Origin: Limnohabitans sp.
GTDB taxonomy: Bacteria > Pseudomonadota > Gammaproteobacteria > Burkholderiales > Burkholderiaceae_C
Reading direction: 5' to 3'
DNA: 6,598 nucleotides
Assembly: GCA_024641725.1 (NCBI GenBank)
Contig: JAHECM010000122.1
Coordinates: 1-6,598 of the forward strand
The first letter of the stretch is position 1; every line of letters starts with the position of its first letter. Both the position numbers and the translations under genes were made by a program. Below, piece after piece: positions 1 to 5,818 of this stretch. The notes under the pieces were generated by a model. That model had not been told where the DNA came from and made no database searches. It worked only from the letters and a program-made list of their open reading frames with translations.

Positions 1-400
1 GGTCGGCAGTCATGCCAAAAGGCTTCATCACTTCGCACAGGCGGGCGTAGTGGTCGGTCAGGCGCGCTTCGTTGGCATCGTCACCGGCCACCAAAATGGC
101 CTTGGCTTTCAAGGCGGCACCAGCGTCGTACAGCGCGTCCCAGGTGTGCGGGTCAAACTGTTCGCCGATGCGGATGATTTCCAGATCGAACACGCCCACG
201 CCCGTGTCGCGTTGTGCGGCCAAGGTTTCGCGCAAGGCTTCGGGCTGGTCCAGCAAGTGCTGCTGCGGCGCACCGGGGGCGTTGGGCCATAGGCGCAGGC
301 CCACAAAGCTGTAGCCCGTTAGGGCCGCAACTTGTATCGTTTGTGCGGGCGTGCAGCGGTGCGAACTGAGGTAAGCAAGGGAGTAGGTGCGGTGGGTCAT
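1..400 (-). CDS. Sugar phosphate isomerase/epimerase-like TIM-barrel protein, 5' part only
   Basis: The frame runs leftward from an ATG at 400-398 off the window edge, giving 133 codons of a protein that is usually about 270-300 residues in this family. The visible N-terminal half alternates beta strands and helices as in xylose-isomerase-like (AP endonuclease 2) TIM barrels: an early strand (SLAYLSS), then TGYSFVGLRLWP, then GVGVFDLEIIRI, then KAKAILVAGDD. The DLE in the third segment is typical of these sugar phosphate isomerase/epimerase proteins, whose acidic strand ends bind a divalent metal. The metal-binding C-terminal half is outside the window. Relatives include IolE-type and 3-dehydroshikimate-dehydratase-type enzymes, so isomerase, epimerase or dehydratase activity is possible and the exact reaction is unknown. 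No good ribosome-binding site precedes the ATG. It lies 140 bp downstream of the NIPSNAP-containing gene on the same strand and may belong to that operon. Confidence 0.8.
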   Translation of the reverse strand, partial: MTHRTYSLAYLSSHRCTPAQTIQVAALTGYSFVGLRLWPNAPGAPQQHLLDQPEALRETLAAQRDTGVGVFDLEIIRIGEQFDPHTWDALYDAGAALKAKAILVAGDDANEARLTDHYARLCEVMKPFGMTAD

Positions 401-459
401 GTGGTGTGGGTATGACGGGCGTTGACAAGTTCAGCGATCAGCCCTTTTGGCCTGGCCCG

Positions 460-533
460 GTGTAGGAGCCACACCCCGTGCGCGAGGGGGTCCATGGCGA
501 GGCGAGGTCGCGCACAGGGTGCTGCTCCTGCAC
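460..533. repeat. Large imperfect inverted repeat in the intergenic gap (26-bp arms)
   Basis: Positions 460-485 and 508-533 are inverted copies matching at 22 of 26 positions, separated by 22 bases. In RNA one more position can form a G-U pair on either strand, giving a long GC-rich hairpin. Each arm begins at its outer end with a GTGNAGGAGC sequence. It fills most of the 140-bp gap between the minus-strand NIPSNAP-containing gene and the TIM-barrel gene. No T-run follows the stem on either strand, so it is not a textbook intrinsic terminator. It could be a REP/BIME-type palindromic element, an mRNA processing or stabilising hairpin, or a Rho-associated structure. The repeat itself is seen directly; its role is inferred. 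Confidence 0.7.
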
Positions 534-540
534 ATGCGGC

Positions 541-1167
541 TTATTTCAAAGGCGACACGGCGGTGGGCATGGCGATGGTCGAGACCATGTTCGTGGTCAG
601 GTGGGCCGGGCCGCCTTTGGGCGGCCAGATGCCTTGGGCCACGGCTTCGCCGCGAATCTGGCTGCGCGCATTCAGGCTGTCGTAGGCCCAGATGTTGGTG
701 AAGCGAAGTGGGCCGTCGAGCGCGACCATGGCGACCACGCAAGGCGAGAGCTTGTCGCGGGCGGGCACGGCCTGCTCCCACAGGTCGATGGTCGGCTGCA
801 CGCCCCCGGTCTTGATGCCGTAGGTGCGGATCTCGTACACCGGCCCCGCGATGCCGGATTCGGCACTGGGACGCACGGGCTTCATCCAGGGGAAGCCTTG
901 GTAGCTGTGCTGCTCTAGCGCCTGAAAAATCGCGCCACAGCCAAAAGGACTGGCGTGTTTTTGGGTGCGCTCGCGCTCTGCCCGCAAGGATTCGAGCGTG
1001 GCAAAGCCGCGCAGCACGATCATTTGGTTGAGCTGTCCGATGTCGGTGAACCAGCAGCCCAGCAACTCGCCTTGGGCGTCGGGGGTGGTGGCAAAGGCCT
1101 GCACGTTCGTGGCGGCTTGGCCAGCGGTTCCAAAGGGCAGGGTCAGGGTGGCGAGTTCATAGAACAT
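541..1167 (-). other. Tandem NIPSNAP module; possible separate protein from an internal ATG
   Basis: Codons 608-815 of the fused frame form a 208-residue unit that begins with its own methionine (MFYELATLTLPFG). This is the typical N-terminus and typical whole length of stand-alone bacterial NIPSNAP-family proteins. Two ferredoxin-like halves are visible. The first has GCWFTDIGQLNQMIVLRGF near 644-662. The second starts at VYEIRTYGIKTGGV (717-730) and continues to RFTNIWAYDSLNARSQIR (762-779), a characteristic NIPSNAP stretch. The fold is a dimeric alpha/beta barrel of mostly unknown biochemical role, often encoded beside catabolic oxidoreductases. A weak purine-rich stretch (GAAAG) precedes the internal ATG, so independent initiation is plausible. 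Codons 585-607 read like a former intergenic spacer, with lower GC and no conserved motif. Confidence 0.7.
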
Positions 1168-2988
1168 GGTGTGGTCTTTCGGGGTGTGGCTGTAGGTTGG
1201 AGATATGGGGAATTCGGCAGTGGACGCAGGGTTGCGCCCTGCGGCGTGGTGGGCGGCAATGAAGCCAAAGGTCATGGCCGGGCCCAGCGTGATGCCGCCC
1301 GCTGGGTAGTGGCCACCCATCATGCTGTTCAGGTCGTTGCCACCGGCGTACAGGCCGGGGATGGCCTGGCCTTGGGCGTCGGTGACTTGTGCGTGGTCGT
1401 TCACGCGCAAACCTGCAAAGGTTCCCAAACTGCCCATGACGACTTTGACGGCATAAAAGGGGCCGCGTTCGATCGGGGCCATGCAGGGGTTGCGCAGGCC
1501 GCGCCGCGCGGTGTGGATGGCGTCGCCCTGGATGCGGTTGTAGGGCGTTTCGCCTTTGCCAAAGTCGCGGTCTTTGCCTTCACGCGACAGGGTGTTGTAG
1601 CGCTGAACCGTGGCCTGAAGTGCGCTGAGGTCGATGCCGCAAGCCGCAGCCAAAGCGTCCAGCGTCTGGCCGCTTTGGAGGTAGCCATTTTTGAGCCATG
1701 GGGCCAGCGGCAGGGGCGCGGGTTTGACAGCCCCCAGACCGTAATGGCGGATGAAGGCGTGGTCGCACACCAGCCAGGCCTCGGGCGGCTCGCCTGCGGG
1801 CGTGGCGGCCAGCAGGCCTTGTATGAATTCGTGGTACGAGTTGGCCTCGTTGGTGAAGCGCTCGCCACGCGCCGTGACCGCGATCAGACCGGGTTTGGCG
1901 CGCTCGATCAGGTGCGGAAAGTGGGCCACGCTGCCCTCGCTGCCCGGGTTCGCACGCGGCACCAACGACACAGGGGCCAGCGCCGCAGCGTGCACCAGGT
2001 CGTCTGCCACCCCGCCGCCCGCATGCTCGCCCAAGCGCAAACCGTCGCCGGTGTTGCCCCGGCTGCCGGCTGACCAGTGTTCGTGGCCCGTTGGCGCGTG
2101 GGGCAACAGTTGTTGCTTGCGCACCGGGTCGTGCGGAAAACCACCGGTGGCCAGCACCACGCCGCAGCGGGCCATCATGTTGACCTCGCCATCGGGTGTT
2201 TGCACCACCGCGCCAGTGACGCGGCCAGCGGTTTGCAGCAAGCGAACGGCTGGGCTGTTCACGCGTATTTGCACGCCCAGCTCAAAGGCCGAATGGGCCA
2301 AGGCCCCGACCAAGGCGTTGCCATTGACCAAGCGCGTGCCCCGGCGGTGCACCAGCAGGTCGCGCCAGTGGCGCAGCACCAGCTTGGTGACGTACCACAA
2401 TGAGGCGGGCCGGCGCAGCGCGTTCAAAAAGTGCCGCAGCTCGGCCCCCGAGGCGATGCCCATGCCCCACAGCGTCGTCTCGTGCAGTGGGGGCTTGAGG
2501 TCATGCAGGCGCGTGCCCAGTTGACGGGCGTCAAAGGGTGCTGCACAAATAGAGCGACCGCCGAGCGCCGCGTCTGGCGTGTCGCCATGAAAGTCGGGGA
2601 TGGCGTTGCCGTCGATGAACTGCAGCGCGGTGTGGCGGCGAAAGAATTCGACCATGCGCGGGCCGTTGGTCAAAAAGGTGCGGACGCGGGATTCGTTGAA
2701 CTGCTCGCCCAGCTCGCGGCGCAGATAAGCCAGGGGCTTGTCGATGCGCTCCAAGCGCCCAGCTTCCACCGCCAGGGGGTTGCGCGGCACCCACATCCAG
2801 CCGCCCGACCAAGCGGTGGTGCCGCCGTATTGCGGGTCTTTTTCAACCACGATGACCTTCAAGCCCAGGTGCGCCGCCGTGACGGCCGCAGACAGCGCCC
2901 CCGCGCCCGAGCCGATGACCAGCAGGTCACAAGCGGTGTGGGCGTTTTGGGCGGTGTGGGGGGGGGCTGGGTGTTGCGGGGCGGTCAT
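541..2988 (-). CDS. FAD-dependent oxidoreductase (3-ketosteroid-dehydrogenase-like) fused in frame to a NIPSNAP module
   Basis: This single 815-residue frame starts at ATG 2988-2986 and ends at TAA 543-541. Residues 20-580 form a flavoprotein of the fumarate reductase/3-ketosteroid delta-1-dehydrogenase family. The parts visible are the dinucleotide-binding motif GSGAGA (26-31), GGTTAWSGG (55-63), RGTRLVNGNALVG (216-228), TGGF (281-284), and the C-terminal signature GGNDLNSMMGGHYPAGG (549-565) followed by TLGPAMTFG. Y561 and the glycines after it match the catalytic Tyr-Pro-x-x-Gly region of ketosteroid dehydrogenases. It probably oxidises a CH-CH bond of a ring substrate, but nothing shows that this is a steroid. 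Family members normally end near residue 585. Here a 20-odd-residue linker leads without a stop into a tandem NIPSNAP protein (608-815). The product may be a true fusion, or a separate NIPSNAP may be made from the internal ATG. Its start lies two bases after the IclR stop codon and has no clear ribosome-binding site, which suggests translational coupling. A longer upstream start (3498) would only read the IclR gene in the wrong frame. Confidence 0.85.
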   Translation of the reverse strand: MTAPQHPAPPHTAQNAHTACDLLVIGSGAGALSAAVTAAHLGLKVIVVEKDPQYGGTTAWSGGWMWVPRNPLAVEAGRLERIDKPLAYLRRELGEQFNESRVRTFLTNGPRMVEFFRRHTALQFIDGNAIPDFHGDTPDAALGGRSICAAPFDARQLGTRLHDLKPPLHETTLWGMGIASGAELRHFLNALRRPASLWYVTKLVLRHWRDLLVHRRGTRLVNGNALVGALAHSAFELGVQIRVNSPAVRLLQTAGRVTGAVVQTPDGEVNMMARCGVVLATGGFPHDPVRKQQLLPHAPTGHEHWSAGSRGNTGDGLRLGEHAGGGVADDLVHAAALAPVSLVPRANPGSEGSVAHFPHLIERAKPGLIAVTARGERFTNEANSYHEFIQGLLAATPAGEPPEAWLVCDHAFIRHYGLGAVKPAPLPLAPWLKNGYLQSGQTLDALAAACGIDLSALQATVQRYNTLSREGKDRDFGKGETPYNRIQGDAIHTARRGLRNPCMAPIERGPFYAVKVVMGSLGTFAGLRVNDHAQVTDAQGQAIPGLYAGGNDLNSMMGGHYPAGGITLGPAMTFGFIAAHHAAGRNPASTAEFPISPTYSHTPKDHTMFYELATLTLPFGTAGQAATNVQAFATTPDAQGELLGCWFTDIGQLNQMIVLRGFATLESLRAERERTQKHASPFGCGAIFQALEQHSYQGFPWMKPVRPSAESGIAGPVYEIRTYGIKTGGVQPTIDLWEQAVPARDKLSPCVVAMVALDGPLRFTNIWAYDSLNARSQIRGEAVAQGIWPPKGGPAHLTTNMVSTIAMPTAVSPLK

Positions 2989-2990
2989 GC

Positions 2991-3824
2991 TCAGGCAGCG
3001 TAAATGGGTTGGCGGCTTGCGGTGGGCGCTGCTTGGCCGGTTTCGGCGGTGAGGCTGAAGAAGGGCGATGCCCCGCTGGACGCCGCCAATTGCGCGGCCA
3101 TGGACACCAACTCGGGGGCCAGCGCACCCATGCGCTCGGGCGTCAAGCGCACCGTGGGGCCGGCAATGGTCAGCACGCCAAAAGCGGGCTGGCCCGCAAA
3201 ACGCACCGGCACCGAAAGGGCCGACAGCCCGGCGGTGTAAGTGTCGGTGGTCAGGCTGTAGCCGCGCTCGCGGGTGGCCTGCACAGCTTGCATTGCCGCC
3301 TGCAGGTTGGCCGGGGCGGCGGGGCCAAAGTCTTCTGGCTTGCCCAGCCCTTGTTTGACCATCAAGGCCAGCGCCTCGTCGTCGCTCAGGGTGGACAGCC
3401 AGGCCCAGCCAGACGAGGAGCAAGACAGGCGTGCGTCGCTGCCCATGTCGGGGTCGTAGCGCAGGCCCTGGCGGGCGCCTTGCGCGCGGGCCACCCAAGT
3501 CAAGCGTTCGCCGTCCACCACCGACAGGCGCACCAGCTCACCGGAGACTTCGGCCAAGCGGTTGAGCAGCGGCTGGGCAATGTCCACGATGCCGCTGTTG
3601 CTCAGGTAGCTCAGGCCCATTGACACCAGTTTGGTGGTCAGCAGGTAGTCGCCGTGGCCGCGTGTCTGGCGCACATAGCCCAGGCGCACCAGATCGGTCA
3701 GCAGCCGGTGCACCGCGCTGCGCGGGATGCCCAGCGTGTCGGCCATGGCGGCCAGTTCCATGCCCTCGCCGTGCTGGGCCAGCAATTCAAGGATGCCTAA
3801 GGTTCGTTCCAGGACGCCGTTCAT
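2991..3824 (-). CDS. IclR-family transcriptional regulator
   Basis: A 277-residue protein with the two-domain IclR layout. An N-terminal winged helix-turn-helix (about 4-65) includes MELAAMADTLGIPRSAVHR as the helix-turn-helix and LVRLGYVRQ leading into the wing. A C-terminal effector-binding domain (about 80-250) includes LRYDPDMGSDARLSCSSSG (121-139) and the domain-end stretch SVPVRFAGQPAFGVLTIAG. The final 25 residues are an Ala/Ser/Pro-rich tail beyond the usual domain. Members bind palindromic operators as dimers or tetramers and sense small carboxylates or aromatic compounds. The gene starts one base after the stop of the Gfo/Idh/MocA gene and ends two bases before the flavoprotein start, so it sits inside the operon it probably controls. 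The palindromes at 4915-4953 and 4970-5000 are its likely targets, which would make it autoregulated. Family assignment is secure; effector and sign of regulation are unknown. Confidence 0.95.
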   Translation of the reverse strand: MNGVLERTLGILELLAQHGEGMELAAMADTLGIPRSAVHRLLTDLVRLGYVRQTRGHGDYLLTTKLVSMGLSYLSNSGIVDIAQPLLNRLAEVSGELVRLSVVDGERLTWVARAQGARQGLRYDPDMGSDARLSCSSSGWAWLSTLSDDEALALMVKQGLGKPEDFGPAAPANLQAAMQAVQATRERGYSLTTDTYTAGLSALSVPVRFAGQPAFGVLTIAGPTVRLTPERMGALAPELVSMAAQLAASSGASPFFSLTAETGQAAPTASRQPIYAA

Positions 3825-3825
3825 G

Positions 3826-4866
3826 TCAGTCTTTCAATGTGATGGCTTGGCCGCTGACGGCGGCGGCGTGCACGGCCAGCGTTGCGGCCAGCGTGCGCAG
3901 GCCGTCCAGCGCGCTGCACAGCGGGCTGGCCCGGCCCGCAATCACCTGGGCGAAGTGTTCGAGCTGTCGGGTGTACGGGTCGGCGGCGTGCACGGGAGTG
4001 CTTTGGTGCGTCATCTCGGCATGCCAGCTGCGCTCACCTCGGTACTGCCACAGGCCCAGATCGGGCAGCGACAGTGAGCCGTGCGTGCCCATGATCTGGT
4101 GCGAGGCCACGTTTTGGCGCGGGTACTGGGCTTGTTCTGCGGCGCACATGTCCCAGCACCAAGGCGATGTGGTGGCGTCCGACACGATCACGGTGGCCAG
4201 CGCCCCGCTGGCAAAACGCAGCACGGCCGCAGCGGTGTCTTCGACCTCAAAGCCACGCACGGCGTGGCTGTCCATGGCCTGCACCTCGGTCACTTCGCCC
4301 AGCAAGTAGCGCAGCATGTCGATGTCGTGGATCAGGTTGATGAGGATCGGACCGCCGCCCATCTGGCGACGCCATGCCGCCTCAAAATACGGCTCAGGCT
4401 TGAAAAAAGTGGCCAAGGCGGTGGCACTCACAATGCGGCCCAACTGCCCTTGTTCAATCAGGTCGCGGGCGCGCTGGTTGATCGGGTTGTGGCGGCGGTG
4501 GTGGCCCACCAGTACGGGGGTGCCGGTGCGGGCCACGGCTTCGGCCAATTGACGGGCTTCGGCCACGGTGTCGGCCACGGGTTTTTCCACCAAGGCCGGA
4601 ATGCCCCGTTCCAGACACGCCATGGCCACGGGCACATGCGTGGTGTTGGGCGTGGCCACGATGGCCCCCTGTGGCTGAACTTGGTCGAGCAAACTGACCG
4701 CCTCGGCAGCCCAAGGCACCCCCAGCCGAGCCGCCAGGGCTTGGCCTGAGGCGCTGGGCTCGGCGATGCCCACCAACTCCAAATCGGGGTGGCGCAAGAT
4801 CCGGTCAATGTGGGCTTGACCGATGTTGCCTGCGCCAATCAGCGCCAAACGGGTGGAGGTGGACAT
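3826..4866 (-). CDS. Gfo/Idh/MocA-family NAD(P)-dependent dehydrogenase
   Basis: A 346-residue oxidoreductase of the glucose-fructose oxidoreductase/inositol dehydrogenase family. The Rossmann motif GAGNIGQAH lies at residues 11-19. The acidic E36 at the end of the second strand (GIAEPS) suggests NAD rather than NADP. The family's EKP motif with its key lysine is at 94-96, and GHHRRHNP at 121-128. GGGPILINLIHDIDMLRYLLG (170-190) carries the histidine (H180) and aspartate (D183) expected in the active site. It should oxidise a hydroxyl of a sugar, cyclitol or cyclic diol; some relatives oxidise carboxylated cyclohexadiene diols. The start at 4866 is preferred over an in-frame ATG at 4944, because the extra 26 residues lack family character and the upstream ATG lies inside the promoter/palindrome. 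It is the first gene of the leftward operon, with an estimated 30-base leader from the promoter at 4904-4932. IclR follows after one base. Confidence 0.9.
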   Translation of the reverse strand: MSTSTRLALIGAGNIGQAHIDRILRHPDLELVGIAEPSASGQALAARLGVPWAAEAVSLLDQVQPQGAIVATPNTTHVPVAMACLERGIPALVEKPVADTVAEARQLAEAVARTGTPVLVGHHRRHNPINQRARDLIEQGQLGRIVSATALATFFKPEPYFEAAWRRQMGGGPILINLIHDIDMLRYLLGEVTEVQAMDSHAVRGFEVEDTAAAVLRFASGALATVIVSDATTSPWCWDMCAAEQAQYPRQNVASHQIMGTHGSLSLPDLGLWQYRGERSWHAEMTHQSTPVHAADPYTRQLEHFAQVIAGRASPLCSALDGLRTLAATLAVHAAAVSGQAITLKD

Positions 4867-4903
4867 GAGGTGTCTCGCTTGGGGGTGTGTTTTTGTGTTG
4901 GCG

Positions 4904-4932
4904 AGTGTAGCCACAAGTGGAGGAATATTCAA
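4904..4932 (-). promoter_or_regulatory. Predicted sigma-70-type promoter of the leftward operon
   Basis: Read on the minus strand, TTGAAT (4932-4927) is a -35 candidate and TACACT (4909-4904) a -10 candidate, each matching 4 of 6 consensus bases, with an ideal 17-bp spacer. Transcription would begin near 4897, about 30 bases before the ATG at 4866. The -35 box is the left half of the inner palindrome of the 39-bp symmetric element, so a bound regulator would overlap it directly. Confidence 0.6.
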
Positions 4933-4953
4933 TAGTTGAATCAAATTCCACTT
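4915..4953. promoter_or_regulatory. 39-bp symmetric interrupted palindrome, candidate IclR operator
   Basis: The element is symmetric about position 4934. Outer arms AAGTGGA (4915-4921) and TCCACTT (4947-4953) are exact inverse complements. Inner arms ATTCAA (4927-4932) and TTGAAT (4936-4941) are also exact, with TAG between them, and the 5-bp stretches between inner and outer arms do not match. A small exact palindrome, GAATATTC, lies at 4923-4930. The stretch is clearly AT-richer than the surrounding genes. It covers the -35 regions of both divergent promoters, the expected place for a shared operator. Binding by the IclR-family protein encoded at 2991-3824 is an inference. Confidence 0.65.
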
Positions 4954-4964
4954 TTGGATATGAT
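4936..4964 (+). promoter_or_regulatory. Predicted sigma-70-type promoter of the rightward operon
   Basis: TTGAAT (4936-4941) and TATGAT (4959-4964) are separated by exactly 17 bp; the -10 matches consensus at 5 of 6 positions and the -35 at 4 of 6. The start site would fall near 4971, leaving a leader of about 50 bases before the ATG at 5023. This also argues against using the in-frame ATG at 4936-region for the downstream gene, because that position is inside the -35 box. Confidence 0.7.
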
Positions 4965-4969
4965 GCCAC

Positions 4970-5000
4970 CCATTCCAGGGCCGATGGGGTGCTGGAATGG
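4970..5000. promoter_or_regulatory. 9-bp perfect inverted repeat in the leader of the rightward operon
   Basis: CCATTCCAG (4970-4978) and CTGGAATGG (4992-5000) are exact inverse complements separated by 13 bases. The repeat begins at the predicted transcription start of the rightward operon and is centred 51 bp, close to five helical turns, from the centre of the upstream palindrome. It shares the ATTCCA half-site with that palindrome (4945-4950). It may be a second operator site for the same regulator, or a 5'-end hairpin in the mRNA. The repeat is seen directly; its role is inferred. Confidence 0.5.
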
Positions 5001-5022
5001 ATGTTTAACCAGCGAGCGAGCC

Positions 5023-5817
5023 ATGTCCCAAGCCTTGAGCGGTGCCACCCGTGTTCATTTCATCGTGGGCGACCCGATCGCCCAGGTCAAATCGCCTGCG
5101 GGTGTGACCCAGGCTTTTGTGGACGCGGGGCGCAACGCGGTGTGCATTCCTGCGCATGTGGCCCCGGCCGATTTGGCTGCCTGGACGGCGGGGGTCAGTT
5201 TGGCCCACAACGTGGACGGCATCATCGTCACGGTGCCACACAAGTTCGCCTACTTTGACCTGTGCGCCAGTACTTCGGAGCGCGGCGCGTTTTTGAAATC
5301 CATCAACACCTTGCGCCGCAATGCCGATGGCTCTTGGCATGGCGACATGTTCGACGGCATGGGCTACGTCAAAGCCTTGGCGCTCAAAGGCTGCAGCTTG
5401 TCCGGTCAAAAGGCCTTGCTGGTGGGGGCGGGCGGCGCGGGCTCGGCGATTGCCTATTCGCTGGCCACGGGCGGCGTGCGCGAGCTGGCCATCCACGACG
5501 CGGACACCGTGCGCCGCGACACGCTGGTGCAGCGCCTGGCTGCGCTGGGCACATGCCGGGTGGTGGCGGGCAGCAGCGATCCGACAGGGTTTGACATCGC
5601 GATCAACGCCACGCCGATCGGTATGCAGGCGGGCGATCCGCACCCGATTGACTCCAGGCAATTCACGCCCGGCATGTGGGTGGGCTGTGTGATCACCGCA
5701 CCCGCTGTGCCGCCCATGATCGAGGCCGCGCGGGCGCTGGGCTGCCACACCCTCACGGGGGCGGACATGTTCGCCCAAGTCAAAGACCTGATGGTCGAAT
5801 TTTTGCTGGGGGCCTGA
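5023..5817 (+). CDS. Shikimate/quinate dehydrogenase-like NAD(P) oxidoreductase
   Basis: A 264-residue member of the AroE-type fold. The N-terminal substrate domain shows VGDPIAQVKSP (15-25), VTVPHK with the catalytic lysine at 74, the conserved N95 (SINTL), and the catalytic aspartate D111 in FDGMG. The nucleotide-binding motif GAGGAG is at 135-140, and INATPIGM at 194-201. Q252 sits in the C-terminal helix region. Several positions depart from biosynthetic AroE. In E. coli AroE the PIAHSKSP segment carries two shikimate-binding serines; here it reads PIAQVKSP, so the first serine is valine. The usual NTDG reads MFDG. The NRT motif that binds the NADP phosphate is replaced by IHDADT, which favours NAD. 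It is therefore more likely a catabolic enzyme for a related ring hydroxy compound than the biosynthetic enzyme. The start at 5023 is chosen over 4936 because the latter overlaps the promoter and its extension lacks family character. A weak purine-rich GAGCGAG precedes the start. Confidence 0.88.
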   Translation: MSQALSGATRVHFIVGDPIAQVKSPAGVTQAFVDAGRNAVCIPAHVAPADLAAWTAGVSLAHNVDGIIVTVPHKFAYFDLCASTSERGAFLKSINTLRRNADGSWHGDMFDGMGYVKALALKGCSLSGQKALLVGAGGAGSAIAYSLATGGVRELAIHDADTVRRDTLVQRLAALGTCRVVAGSSDPTGFDIAINATPIGMQAGDPHPIDSRQFTPGMWVGCVITAPAVPPMIEAARALGCHTLTGADMFAQVKDLMVEFLLGA

Positions 5818-5818
5818 G

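Noticed and set aside
401..459. Possible dedicated promoter or terminator just upstream of the TIM-barrel gene
   Set aside because: Only a weak TTGTCA-like box with no convincing -10, and no stem followed by a T-run; not supportable from sequence.
460..476. Small GGTGT/ACACC hairpin as an intrinsic terminator
   Set aside because: Only five paired bases and no U-tract; it is better explained as part of the larger inverted repeat at 460-533.
955..2073. 372-codon plus-strand open frame opposite the flavoprotein gene
   Set aside because: Long antisense frames are expected opposite GC-rich genes; its composition is Gly/Ala/Val/Arg repeats without a recognisable domain, whereas the minus strand carries clear motifs throughout.
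2989..3498. In-frame upstream extension of the fused flavoprotein frame to an ATG at 3498
   Set aside because: The extra 170 residues are Arg/Pro/Gly-rich, have no family character, and lie fully over the IclR gene in another frame, while MTAPQ at 2988 immediately precedes the conserved flavin-binding domain.
4867..4944. Longer N-terminus of the Gfo/Idh/MocA protein starting at 4944
   Set aside because: The extra 26 residues precede the normal MSTSTRLALIGAGNIG start and cross the promoter and palindrome.
4936..5022. Longer N-terminus of the shikimate-dehydrogenase-like protein starting in the -35 region
   Set aside because: The start would lie inside the predicted -35 box and the extension MNQIPLLDMMPP has no AroE character; 5023 fits the family start.
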